The position numbers and the translations under genes were made by a program. From contig CAMLSG010000032.1 of the NCBI GenBank assembly GCA_946482635.1, forward strand, positions 1 to 33,078: 33,078 nt of DNA, in the 5' to 3' direction. How positions within the stretch are numbered: position 1 is the stretch's first letter; every line of letters begins with the position of its first letter. The notes beneath the pieces are model-generated. The model had not been told where the DNA came from and ran no database searches. It saw nothing but the letters and a program-made list of their open reading frames with translations. Shown here one piece after another: positions 16,281-23,484 of the stretch. This DNA is from an uncultured Duganella sp. GTDB lineage: Bacteria > Pseudomonadota > Gammaproteobacteria > Burkholderiales > Burkholderiaceae.

Positions 16281-17989
16281 CGCCGTTCCTGCGAAAAATG
16301 CATAAATGGGTCGGGCTGGTCGTCGGGCTGCAGTTCCTGCTCTGGCTGGCGAGCGGCATGGTCATGAGCCTGTTCGACCGGGACGTGGTCGAAGGCATGG
16401 CGCATCGGGCGCCGCTGAAGGCGGCTGCGGAGTGGCCGAGAACCGGCCTGGTGGCGCCGGCCGATGTGCTGGCAGCTTCGCGCAAGCCGGTTGAATCGAT
16501 CGACAGCCGTTGGCTGCTGCAAGTGCCGGCTTACCTGCTGAAAAACGGTGAAGGAAGCTGGCTGGTGGATGCGCGCAACGGCGCGCCCCTTGCTGTCAGC
16601 GCCGCCCAGGCGCTGGAAGTGGCGCGTGCCGATTACGTTGGCGATGGAAAGGCCGGGCAGCCGCAATGGGTGGTGAAACCGACGCTGGAGATTCGCAAGC
16701 ATCGCGGGGCAAGCTGGCGCATCGACTTCGATGATGCGGAGGCCACCACGATTTACGTGTCCGCCGTCGATGGCCGCATCCTGGAGCGGCGCAACGCGAC
16801 GTGGCGCCTGTTCGACATCGCCTGGATGCTGCACATCATGGACTACGGCGGCCGCGAAGATTTCAACAATTCGCTGCTGCTGATGGCTGCGCTGGGCGGC
16901 TTGTGGATGGCCCTGTCCGGCATTTGGCTGCTCTGCACCAGCCTGCGCCTGCACGATTTCGTCCCGGCGCGCCTGCTGCCTGCGCGGCAGGTTACGGTGC
17001 TTGATGAAGGCGGAAAGCGCATCGGCATCGTCAAATCCCGCCACGGCGATTCGGTGTTCGACGCACTGGCGCGCGCGGGGATACAGCTGCCGTCCAACTG
17101 CGGCGGCGGCCAAAGCTGCGGGCTGTGCGAAGTGCGTGCATGCCATAACGCGCCGCCTGCATCGTCATCCGACGGCGAGCACATTCCCGACCAGCGCCTG
17201 CGCCGCGGCCACCGGCTGGCCTGCGGCATGGCGGTGACCTCCGATCTGGAAATCGCTGTCAGCCATGGTGCGGCACTGATGGTCAGCCGCACGGCAACGG
17301 TGGAGCGCGTGCGCGAGATCACGCCGACCCTGCGCGAGGTAATGCTGCGCCCGGACCAGAAAGCGGGCGCCGATTTCCGTCCCGGCAGGTACGTGCAGCT
17401 TCACATTCCCCGTGCGCGCGGGCTGTTCGGCCCGCGCAAGTCCTTGCGCAGGTCTTATTCGCTGTCGCTGCCGGTGGCACAGGCCGGCGGCTGCGTGACG
17501 CTGCTGGTGCGGCACGTCGCCGGCGGTATCGGCTCGTCGTACGTGCACGCGCTGAAAGAGGGGGAGCAAGTGGCGTTCAATGGGCCGTTTGGCGAATTCG
17601 CCTTGCGCCGGGGCCGGAACGAAAAAGTCTTCATTGGCGGCGGGGCCGGCATGGCGCCGTTACGGTCAATGATTCGCGCACAACTGGAATCGGGGGCGAA
17701 GGAGGCCGTGCGCTTCTGGTATGGGGCGCGAGGTGAGGACGAAGTGCCGTATCGTGAAGAATTTGACGAACTGGCGCTGCGCTACCCGCATTTCAGCTGG
17801 CATGTGGTGCTGTCTGATAATGGCCGCAGGGTGCACGAAGTGGTGCGCGACGAGTTTCTTGCGCGGCAGCCGCAGGCCCGCGGTTGCGACTTCTATGTTT
17901 GCGGGCCGCCCGCAATGCTGCATGCCACGCGCGAAATGCTGAAGGAGCAGGGGGCGCAGCGCGTGTCGTTCGACGACTTCAAGATCTAG
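16277..17989 (+). CDS. PepSY membrane protein fused to an NqrF-like 2Fe-2S/FAD/NAD reductase
   Basis: This 570-residue fusion has a PepSY unit at about 1-225, with membrane helices at about 11-32 and 200-221, His9 and His186 in WMLHIMDY. A plant-type 2Fe-2S ferredoxin domain at about 237-330 has Cys275, 281, 284 and 316 in CGGGQSCGLC...RLACGMAV. An oxidoreductase module at about 335-570 has the flavin motif RRSYS (391-395), nucleotide motif GGGAGMAPLRS (454-464), CGPPAM (542-547) and C terminus FDDFKI. The ferredoxin spacing and FDDF ending match NqrF of the Na+-translocating NADH:quinone reductase. It should pass electrons from NAD(P)H via FAD and the iron-sulfur centre to the membrane PepSY part. 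The acceptor is unknown; Cu(II) or ferric compounds are plausible given the operon. It overlaps the previous PepSY gene by 4 bases. Confidence 0.9.
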   Translation: MTPFLRKMHKWVGLVVGLQFLLWLASGMVMSLFDRDVVEGMAHRAPLKAAAEWPRTGLVAPADVLAASRKPVESIDSRWLLQVPAYLLKNGEGSWLVDARNGAPLAVSAAQALEVARADYVGDGKAGQPQWVVKPTLEIRKHRGASWRIDFDDAEATTIYVSAVDGRILERRNATWRLFDIAWMLHIMDYGGREDFNNSLLLMAALGGLWMALSGIWLLCTSLRLHDFVPARLLPARQVTVLDEGGKRIGIVKSRHGDSVFDALARAGIQLPSNCGGGQSCGLCEVRACHNAPPASSSDGEHIPDQRLRRGHRLACGMAVTSDLEIAVSHGAALMVSRTATVERVREITPTLREVMLRPDQKAGADFRPGRYVQLHIPRARGLFGPRKSLRRSYSLSLPVAQAGGCVTLLVRHVAGGIGSSYVHALKEGEQVAFNGPFGEFALRRGRNEKVFIGGGAGMAPLRSMIRAQLESGAKEAVRFWYGARGEDEVPYREEFDELALRYPHFSWHVVLSDNGRRVHEVVRDEFLARQPQARGCDFYVCGPPAMLHATREMLKEQGAQRVSFDDFKI

Positions 17990-17995
17990 CTGTCG

Positions 17996-18514
17996 TCAAG
18001 TGCGGGCGAACTCGATGCGCTGCTTGCGCGGGTTCGGCCGCACGATGTGCTCCAGCGGCAGCACGGTGGACTGCTTGATCTTTTTCAGCGCGATGTTCGA
18101 TTTGACGTTCACCACGCCGGGCAGCAGAAGGATTTCCTTCATCATCAGGTCGGCGAAGGATGCCAGGTCGTGCGATACGACACGCGCCACGTAGTCAGCC
18201 TCGCCCGTCACGGAGAAGCACTCCATCACTTCCGGCACATCGCGGATCGCCTTTTCGAAGGCGTCGCCGCGCTTCTCGCCGTGGCGGTCCAGCGTGATAT
18301 GGACGAAGGCCATCACGTCCAGTCCCACCGTGGTCGGTTCCAGCACGGCCGCATAGTGGTCGATGATGCCGGCCTCGCGCAGGCGTTGCACGCGCCGCCC
18401 CACCTGCGACACCGATAAATGCAGCACTTCAGCCAGGGCGGCGTTGGTCGCTTCCCCATTGCGCTGAAGCTCGTTCAGCAGGGACAGGTCGTGGCGGTCG
18501 ACGGTAATCATCAT
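17996..18514 (-). CDS. Lrp/AsnC-family transcriptional regulator
   Basis: The 172-residue regulator has an N-terminal winged helix-turn-helix (about 6-55; LSVSQVGRRVQRLREAGII) and a C-terminal RAM ligand-binding domain (about 70-155; ECFSVTGEADYVARV and LPGVVNVKSNIAL). The start at 18514 follows AAAGGA; a second ATG is directly after it. It is divergent from the 4-hydroxyphenylpyruvate dioxygenase gene, with TGCGCA repeats in between, so control of tyrosine or phenylalanine breakdown is likely. The C-terminal tail is basic. It converges on the reductase fusion with a 6-base gap. Confidence 0.93.
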   Translation of the reverse strand: MMITVDRHDLSLLNELQRNGEATNAALAEVLHLSVSQVGRRVQRLREAGIIDHYAAVLEPTTVGLDVMAFVHITLDRHGEKRGDAFEKAIRDVPEVMECFSVTGEADYVARVVSHDLASFADLMMKEILLLPGVVNVKSNIALKKIKQSTVLPLEHIVRPNPRKQRIEFART

Positions 18515-18529
18515 CAGTTCCTTTGTTGG

Positions 18530-18576
18530 TGCGCAAAATGCGCATATATTGCGTTGCTAGGCGCTCATAATGCGCA
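18530..18576. promoter_or_regulatory. TGCGCA array, candidate Lrp/AsnC operator
   Basis: Three perfect TGCGCA palindromes occur at 18530-18535, 18539-18544 and 18571-18576, each bordered by A/T-rich bases. The first-to-second spacing is 9 bases and the second-to-third spacing is 32, about three helical turns. They fill the divergent region between the regulator and the dioxygenase gene. Multiple phased palindromes are typical for the wrapping Lrp/AsnC octamers. Binding is inferred. Confidence 0.5.
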
Positions 18577-18636
18577 AAAAATCCAGAATCAGTGCGTAGT
18601 ATATCCGTTATCTACACACCTTTCCGGAGACAGCAA

Positions 18637-19704
18637 ATGACCGACTCACTGTGGGACAACCCGATGGGCACCGACGGCTTCGAATTCATCGAATACGCGG
18701 CGCCGGACCCAGTCGCAATGGGCAAGACTTTCGAAGCCATGGGCTTTACCGCGGTGGCGCGCCATCGCAGCAAGGACGTGACCCTGTACCGCCAGGGCGA
18801 AGTCAACTTCCTGCTGAACGCCGAAAAGGATTCATTCGCACAGCGCTTCGCCGAACTGCACGGGCCATCGGTCTGCGCCATCGGCTTCCGCGTGAAAGAT
18901 GCCGCCTATGCCTACAAGCGCGCGCTGCGCCTTGGCGCCTGGGGCTTTGAGAGCAAGGCCGGCCCGATGGAACTGAACCTGCCGGCCATCAAAGGCATCG
19001 GCGATTCGCTGATCTACCTGGTGGACCGCTGGCCCGGCAACGGCAATATCAGCATTTACGACGTCGATTTCGAGCCGATTCCGGGTGTCGACCAGAACCC
19101 GAAAGGCCATGGCCTGACCTACATCGACCACCTGACCCACAATGTGCACCGTGGCCGCATGGGCGAGTGGGCCGAGTTCTACGAGCGCCTGTTCAACTTC
19201 CGCGAAGTGCGCTATTTCGATATCGAAGGCCAGGTCACCGGCGTGAAATCGAAGGCCATGACCAGCCCTTGCGGCAAGCTGCGCATCCCGATCAATGAGG
19301 AAGGCACCGACCGCCCCGGCCAGATCCAGGAGTACCTCGATGCGTATCGCGGCGAAGGCATCCAGCACATCGCTATGGGCAGCGACAACCTGTACGCGAC
19401 CGTGGACAGCCTGCGCGGCGCCGGCGTGAAGCTGCTCGACACCATCGACACTTACTATGAACTGGTCGACCGCCGCATCCCCGGCCACGGCGAGCAGCTG
19501 CAGGCCCTGCGCGAGCGCAAGATCCTGATCGACGGCAAGCCGGGCGACCTGCTGCTGCAGATCTTCTCCGAAAACCAGCTTGGCCCGGTGTTCTTCGAGT
19601 TCATCCAGCGCAAGGGCAACCAGGGCTTCGGCGAAGGCAACTTCAAAGCCCTGTTCGAGTCGATTGAGCTGGACCAGATGCGCCGCGGCGTGCTGACCGC
19701 GTAA
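18637..19704 (+). CDS. hpd: 4-hydroxyphenylpyruvate dioxygenase
   Basis: The 355-residue enzyme converts 4-hydroxyphenylpyruvate to homogentisate with O2, in tyrosine degradation. It has two vicinal-oxygen-chelate halves. The C-terminal half holds the Fe(II) ligands His165 (DHLTHNV), His244 (IQHIAMG) and Glu321 (FFEFIQRKG), close to the numbers in Pseudomonas HPD. The usual C-terminal gate helix block [13 protein letters not shown] is intact. Length is normal for bacteria (about 355). The ATG at 18637 follows CGGAGA. No homogentisate dioxygenase gene is adjacent, so the rest of the pathway must lie elsewhere. Its stop codon directly abuts the stop codon of the convergent usp gene. Confidence 0.97.
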   Translation: MTDSLWDNPMGTDGFEFIEYAAPDPVAMGKTFEAMGFTAVARHRSKDVTLYRQGEVNFLLNAEKDSFAQRFAELHGPSVCAIGFRVKDAAYAYKRALRLGAWGFESKAGPMELNLPAIKGIGDSLIYLVDRWPGNGNISIYDVDFEPIPGVDQNPKGHGLTYIDHLTHNVHRGRMGEWAEFYERLFNFREVRYFDIEGQVTGVKSKAMTSPCGKLRIPINEEGTDRPGQIQEYLDAYRGEGIQHIAMGSDNLYATVDSLRGAGVKLLDTIDTYYELVDRRIPGHGEQLQALRERKILIDGKPGDLLLQIFSENQLGPVFFEFIQRKGNQGFGEGNFKALFESIELDQMRRGVLTA

Positions 19705-20541
19705 TCAATGCGCCATCAATACTGGCAGCGTCGCCGTTGCCAGTATGGTGCGCGTGGCGCCGCCAAGCATCATCTCGCGGAAGCGGCTATGGCCGTAGGC
19801 GCCCATCACCAGCAGGTCGACGTTGAAATCGGCCGCCAGCGACAGGATGGCCTTGCCGGGATCGGCCGCCTCCGGCCGGCGCAGGACTTCCACGTTCACG
19901 CCGTGCCGCGCCAGGTAGAGGGCGATGTCGGCTCCCGGGGATTCGCCCAGGGTATCGGCGCTATTGCCCAGCACTGCCAGCGTGACTTGTTCCGCACCGC
20001 GCAACAGGGGCAGGGCGGCGGTGACGGCCTTTGCAGCCTCCACGCTGCCGTTCCATGCCACCATCACGCGCTTGCCGATGGTCGGGAAGCGTCCGGTGCG
20101 AGGCACCAGCAGCACCGGGCGGCCGCAATTCAATAGCACGTAATCCGGCAGGTCCGGCAGCAGGCTGCCTTCATTATCCTCGGCGGCGGCGGCCTGTCCC
20201 AGCACCACCAGGTCGGCGTAGCGCGCCTGCATGCACAGGCCGGCATATTCGTCGTCGTTGCTGCTGCGCGCCTCGAAAGTCTGGACGCCAAGGCGGTCTG
20301 CCATGGCCTTGAACTGTTCCAGCGCCAGTTGCACGCGTTCTTCGGCGCGACGCAGGTAGTCGGCCAGGAATACGCCGCTGCCTTCGTAACTGCGGCCTGC
20401 CAGCATGGAGCGCGGCATGCCGGTCATCGCGGCGCCGACCAGGTGGGCTTCCTCGCGCGAGGCGATGGCTGCCGCCAGCGCGATGCGGGCTTCGGCATTG
20501 GCCGCGCGGTCGGCATGGACTACGATGGTGCGGTAAGACAT
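19705..20541 (-). CDS. Universal stress protein with two tandem USP domains
   Basis: The 278-residue protein has two USP folds (about 2-145 and 157-278). The second ends in DLLVMGAYGHSRFREMMLGG followed by ATRTIL, which matches the G-x2-G-x9-G(S/T)-like nucleotide-binding motif. The first half has DLVVLGQ but lacks the complete glycine motif, so it may not bind ATP. The ATG at 20541 has AGGAGG six bases before it, which decides the start over an upstream extension. Such tandem USPs in proteobacteria are often induced by low oxygen or stress. A possible FNR/Anr box lies upstream at 20599-20612. Confidence 0.93.
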   Translation of the reverse strand: MSYRTIVVHADRAANAEARIALAAAIASREEAHLVGAAMTGMPRSMLAGRSYEGSGVFLADYLRRAEERVQLALEQFKAMADRLGVQTFEARSSNDDEYAGLCMQARYADLVVLGQAAAAEDNEGSLLPDLPDYVLLNCGRPVLLVPRTGRFPTIGKRVMVAWNGSVEAAKAVTAALPLLRGAEQVTLAVLGNSADTLGESPGADIALYLARHGVNVEVLRRPEAADPGKAILSLAADFNVDLLVMGAYGHSRFREMMLGGATRTILATATLPVLMAH

Positions 20542-20598
20542 GATGTCCTCCTGTGTTGATCTTGGCACAAGTGTGCGCCCGATTGCCGCGCACGATCC

Positions 20599-20612
20599 AT
20601 GACTTGGGTCAA
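20599..20612. promoter_or_regulatory. Possible FNR/Anr-type box (ATGAC-N4-GTCAA)
   Basis: The site matches the Anr/Dnr variant TTGAC-N4-GTCAA except for the first base. Its centre is 64 bases upstream of the usp start codon, so a -41.5 activator position would give a leader of about 23 bases. It also lies about 30 bases upstream of the predicted start of the divergent 20635 gene, where it could interfere with transcription. Confidence 0.35.
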
Positions 20613-20622
20613 GCTCGTCTGA

Positions 20623-20628
20623 TATCAT
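20623..20628 (+). promoter_or_regulatory. -10-like TATCAT directly before the 20635 gene
   Basis: TATCAT ends 6 bases before the ATG at 20635 and no Shine-Dalgarno sequence is visible. A leaderless transcript is therefore possible. The -35 region is poorly conserved. Confidence 0.4.
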
Positions 20629-20634
20629 GTCTTT

Positions 20635-21360
20635 ATGTTACGTTCTTGTCTTGCGCCTTCCTGCCTGTTGCTTGCCTTGAGCCCTGCAGCAGTTGCCGGC
20701 CAGGGGGAGGTGGTATTTGTCGCCGCGACCAACCACAATATGCCCTTGTCCCGTTTCCAGAACGGGGAGATGGTCGAAGGTCTGTTGAAGGACCTTGGCG
20801 ACGGCATCGCGCATCGCATGGGGCGGCAGGCCCGTTATGTCAGCGTTCCCGCCAAGCGGGTTGCCGAATACCTCGCCAGCGGACGGGCCGATGGCGTCTG
20901 CTACGTGCTGCCGCGCTGGCTGCCGGGCGCCTTCAACTGGAGCCAGCCACTGATGCCCGATGCAGGCGTGCTGGTGTCCCGGCCCGAAGCGCCCGCCGTT
21001 CGGGCCCTGTCGGACCTGGCCAACAAGCCGGTCGGCACGGTGCTGGGGTATTCCTATTCGATGATCGATGCCGCCCTGGGGCGTGCGTTCGTTCGCGAGG
21101 ATGCGCCTTCGATGGAGCTGAATATTTCGAAGATCCAGCATGGCCGCATGCAATACGCGATCATGGGCCGCATGACGGCGGAATACCTGATGCGCGCAGA
21201 GCCCCAGCACAAGCTGCGGATCGATTTCGAGTTCGATCCCTTCAAGGCGCAATGTGCGTTCTCGAAGAAGTCGGCAATCCCGTTCGACGATGTCCAGCGC
21301 GCCATCGGCGGCCTGGTCTCCGATGGCAGCATCGACCGGCTGCTGCACCGCTACCGCTAA
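20635..21360 (+). CDS. Periplasmic solute-binding protein, SBP family 3-like
   Basis: The 241-residue protein has a signal peptide (about 1-22, ending AVAG). It has a family-3-type binding fold, seen in MPLSRFQNGEMVEGLLKDLGDGIAHRMG near the N terminus, then RVAEYLASGRADGVC and the hinge region KPVGTVLGYSY. No ABC permease or ATPase gene is adjacent, so it is an orphan. It may act as a receptor or belong to a transporter encoded elsewhere. The C terminus (DDVQRAIGGLVSDGSIDRLLHRYR) is typical of the fold. The ligand cannot be inferred. The start is supported by the signal peptide only. Confidence 0.8.
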   Translation: MLRSCLAPSCLLLALSPAAVAGQGEVVFVAATNHNMPLSRFQNGEMVEGLLKDLGDGIAHRMGRQARYVSVPAKRVAEYLASGRADGVCYVLPRWLPGAFNWSQPLMPDAGVLVSRPEAPAVRALSDLANKPVGTVLGYSYSMIDAALGRAFVREDAPSMELNISKIQHGRMQYAIMGRMTAEYLMRAEPQHKLRIDFEFDPFKAQCAFSKKSAIPFDDVQRAIGGLVSDGSIDRLLHRYR

Positions 21361-21375
21361 CCACGCCTGAAAACC

Positions 21376-21870
21376 ATGTCATTATCCATACTCAAAACAC
21401 TGTTCGATTACAAAGCCTGGGCCAATGTCGAACTGTTCGATGTGCTGGCGACCGTAACTTCGGAAGCCGACCTGCACACCGCGATCCGCACCCTGAACCA
21501 TATCAACGTTGTCGACCGGATCTTCCGCGCGCACCTGCTCGGCGAGGCGCATGGCTACGAGGCCACCAACACCAAGGCCACGCCGGCTTTGGCGGAGCTG
21601 CGCGCTGCGGTCATCGAAACGGACGGCTGGTACCAGCAGTACGTGGCCAGCCTGGATGAAGCTGCGCTGTCCGCAAGGCTGCAGTTCAGGTTCACCGACG
21701 GCGACACCGGCCAGATGTCGCGCGAAGAAATGCTGATGCATGTGATTACCCATGGCGGTTATCACCGCGGCAATGTGGGGCAGGTGCTCAAGAATATTTC
21801 GGTGGCGCCGCCGCGCGACATCCTGACGAAATTCCTGCACGTCAGCGAGCCGGGGCGCCGCTTGCTATAA
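21376..21870 (+). CDS. DinB-family putative metal-dependent protein
   Basis: The 164-residue protein has the DinB/YfiT four-helix-bundle pattern: LFDYKAWAN at the N terminus and the metal triad His42 (LNHIN), His126 and His130 (HVITHGGYHRGN). Such proteins often act as thiol-dependent transferases, but the substrate here is unknown. The ATG at 21376 lacks a good ribosome site and is 15 bases after the previous stop, so expression may be coupled to it. Its last bases contain the -10-like TATAAT of the next gene. Confidence 0.9.
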   Translation: MSLSILKTLFDYKAWANVELFDVLATVTSEADLHTAIRTLNHINVVDRIFRAHLLGEAHGYEATNTKATPALAELRAAVIETDGWYQQYVASLDEAALSARLQFRFTDGDTGQMSREEMLMHVITHGGYHRGNVGQVLKNISVAPPRDILTKFLHVSEPGRRLL

Positions 21871-21871
21871 T
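21866..21871 (+). promoter_or_regulatory. Consensus -10 (TATAAT) before the czc-type operon, leaderless type
   Basis: A perfect TATAAT overlaps the DinB-family stop codon and ends 8 bases before the ATG at 21880. No Shine-Dalgarno sequence is present. The -35 region 17 bases upstream is weak, so an activator may be needed. Confidence 0.5.
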
Positions 21872-21879
21872 CTGGCCAA

Positions 21880-22200
21880 ATGAATATCCGGCGCTTCCTC
21901 GTTATCCTGCTGTTACTAGTGCTGCCGCTCCAGGCGACCCTGGCGGCGACGGATAGCTGCTGCCTGAAAATCAATGTATCGCAGCTCGGCGAGCATGTGG
22001 CTGCGGCGGCGGATGCGCCAGGCTCGGACAGTGCCTGCTGCACGCAGTGCGACTTCTGCCATCACTCCCATGCGCCCTTTGTCGCCAACCTGGCCGACGG
22101 ACGCCAGCAAGTCGATTCGATCGCTCCGGTGCCATCGCCGGAGCCGCCTTTCCATTCCTTCATCCCGGATATTCCTCCGCGTCCCGACAGGCTCCGCTGA
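21880..22200 (+). CDS. Small Cys/His-rich exported protein leading the Czc-type operon, DUF2946-like
   Basis: The 106-residue protein has a signal peptide (about 1-23, LQATLAA). The mature part has Cys27-Cys28, then CCTQCDFCHHSH (53-64), a compact Cys4/His3 cluster. A Pro-rich tail ends IPPRPDRLR. Layout and tail resemble the 15140 product, though the sequences are divergent. It lies 54 bases before the TolC-like gene and is probably the first gene of the operon. Binding of divalent metal (Zn, Cd or Co) in the periplasm is suggested by the cluster and the CzcA-type pump downstream, but not shown. Family assignment is tentative. Confidence 0.72.
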   Translation: MNIRRFLVILLLLVLPLQATLAATDSCCLKINVSQLGEHVAAAADAPGSDSACCTQCDFCHHSHAPFVANLADGRQQVDSIAPVPSPEPPFHSFIPDIPPRPDRLR

Positions 22201-22254
22201 TTGATCCGGCTGCAGCATGCAGCCGTTCCCCATCAATCATCAAGGAGCAAAATC

Positions 22255-23484
22255 GTGAAAGCTTTTTGCGTGCCTTTGCTGGCGGCCATTTGCGTGGCCC
22301 CGGCATGGGCGCAACCATCATTGACGCTTGCCGAAGCACTGGAACGTGCGCGGCAAAGCAATCCCGAGCTGCGGGCGCTGACGCTGGAAGCGGCAGCCGT
22401 CGACGCGGCCGGAAGCCAGGCTGCTTTGCTGCCGAACCCTTCGCTGGACTATTTGCACGAAGGGAAAACCAGCGAAGGCGGTTCTTCAACCGTCCAGATA
22501 TCGATCCCGCTTGAACTGGGCGGCAAGCGCGCCGCGCGCGTGGACGCGGCGCAGGCCGGCAGCCGTGCGGCGGCGCTGGACCTCGCCGTGGGCCGGGCAC
22601 GGATCGAGGCGGAAGTGGTCGCCGCCTACCAGCAAACCTGGCTCGCGCAGCAGCATGTTGCCTTGGCCCTGCAGGTCAGCGAAACCGGGCGCCGCTCGAG
22701 CGAAGCGGCCGCGCGCCGCGTATTGGCGGGCAAGGTGTCGCCGGTGGAAGAAGCGCGTGCGCGCGTGGCGGAAGCCAACTGGCGCATGGAAGGGGTGTCA
22801 GCCCAGCGCGAGCTGGACGAAGCGCGTATCCGGCTGGCCAGCCTGCTCGGCAACACCGGCAGCGACATCGGCGCGTTGGCGGCGCCTGCCACGCCGGCCG
22901 AAGCCGGGTTCCCCGCCGGACGGCTTGAAAACCTGATCGATTCTGCGCCTGCCATTGAGCGGGCCGTCGCGGAAGTCGAAGCGGGCAAGGCGTCCCTGCG
23001 CATGGAGCGCGCCGCGCGCATGCCGGACGTTTCGCTGATCGTCGGCAGCAAGCGCAGCGAAGGCCCGGAGCGTGACCGCGTCCGCCAGAACATCATCGGC
23101 CTGTCCGTTCCGCTGCCGCTGTTTAACCGCAACCAGGGCGCGATCCTGGCGGCGCAACGCCGTGCCGACAAAGCCGGCGCAGAGCTGGAAGCGACTCGCC
23201 AGCGCATTCGCGCAGAGGCAATGCAGGCCCATGCCCGCATGCAGGCGGCCATGCAGCAGGAGCGCCTGGTGCGCGAGGACGTGCTGCCCGGCGCCCAATA
23301 CGCCGCCGATGCGGCCATGAAGGGCTTCGAGGCCGGCAAATTCAATTACGTCGAAGTGCTCGATGCCCAGCGCACTTGGGTGCAGGCGCAGGGCCAGCAC
23401 CTGCGAGCTATCTCGGACTTCTACCGCGCCAGGGCCGACCTGGCAAAGCTGGTCGGCAACCTGGACATCAAGGATTCAAAATGA
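22255..23484 (+). CDS. TolC-family outer-membrane channel of the Czc-type system (CzcC-like)
   Basis: The 409-residue protein has a signal peptide (about 1-19, APAWA). It has the duplicated TolC helical hairpins: LTLAEALERARQSNPELRAL opens the first and FEAGKFNYVEVLDAQRTWV marks the end of the second. It should form the outer-membrane duct for the adaptor and pump that follow. The start is a GTG at 22255, chosen because AAGGAG lies 6 bases upstream and the signal peptide begins there. It overlaps the adaptor gene by 4 bases. Confidence 0.92.
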   Translation: MKAFCVPLLAAICVAPAWAQPSLTLAEALERARQSNPELRALTLEAAAVDAAGSQAALLPNPSLDYLHEGKTSEGGSSTVQISIPLELGGKRAARVDAAQAGSRAAALDLAVGRARIEAEVVAAYQQTWLAQQHVALALQVSETGRRSSEAAARRVLAGKVSPVEEARARVAEANWRMEGVSAQRELDEARIRLASLLGNTGSDIGALAAPATPAEAGFPAGRLENLIDSAPAIERAVAEVEAGKASLRMERAARMPDVSLIVGSKRSEGPERDRVRQNIIGLSVPLPLFNRNQGAILAAQRRADKAGAELEATRQRIRAEAMQAHARMQAAMQQERLVREDVLPGAQYAADAAMKGFEAGKFNYVEVLDAQRTWVQAQGQHLRAISDFYRARADLAKLVGNLDIKDSK

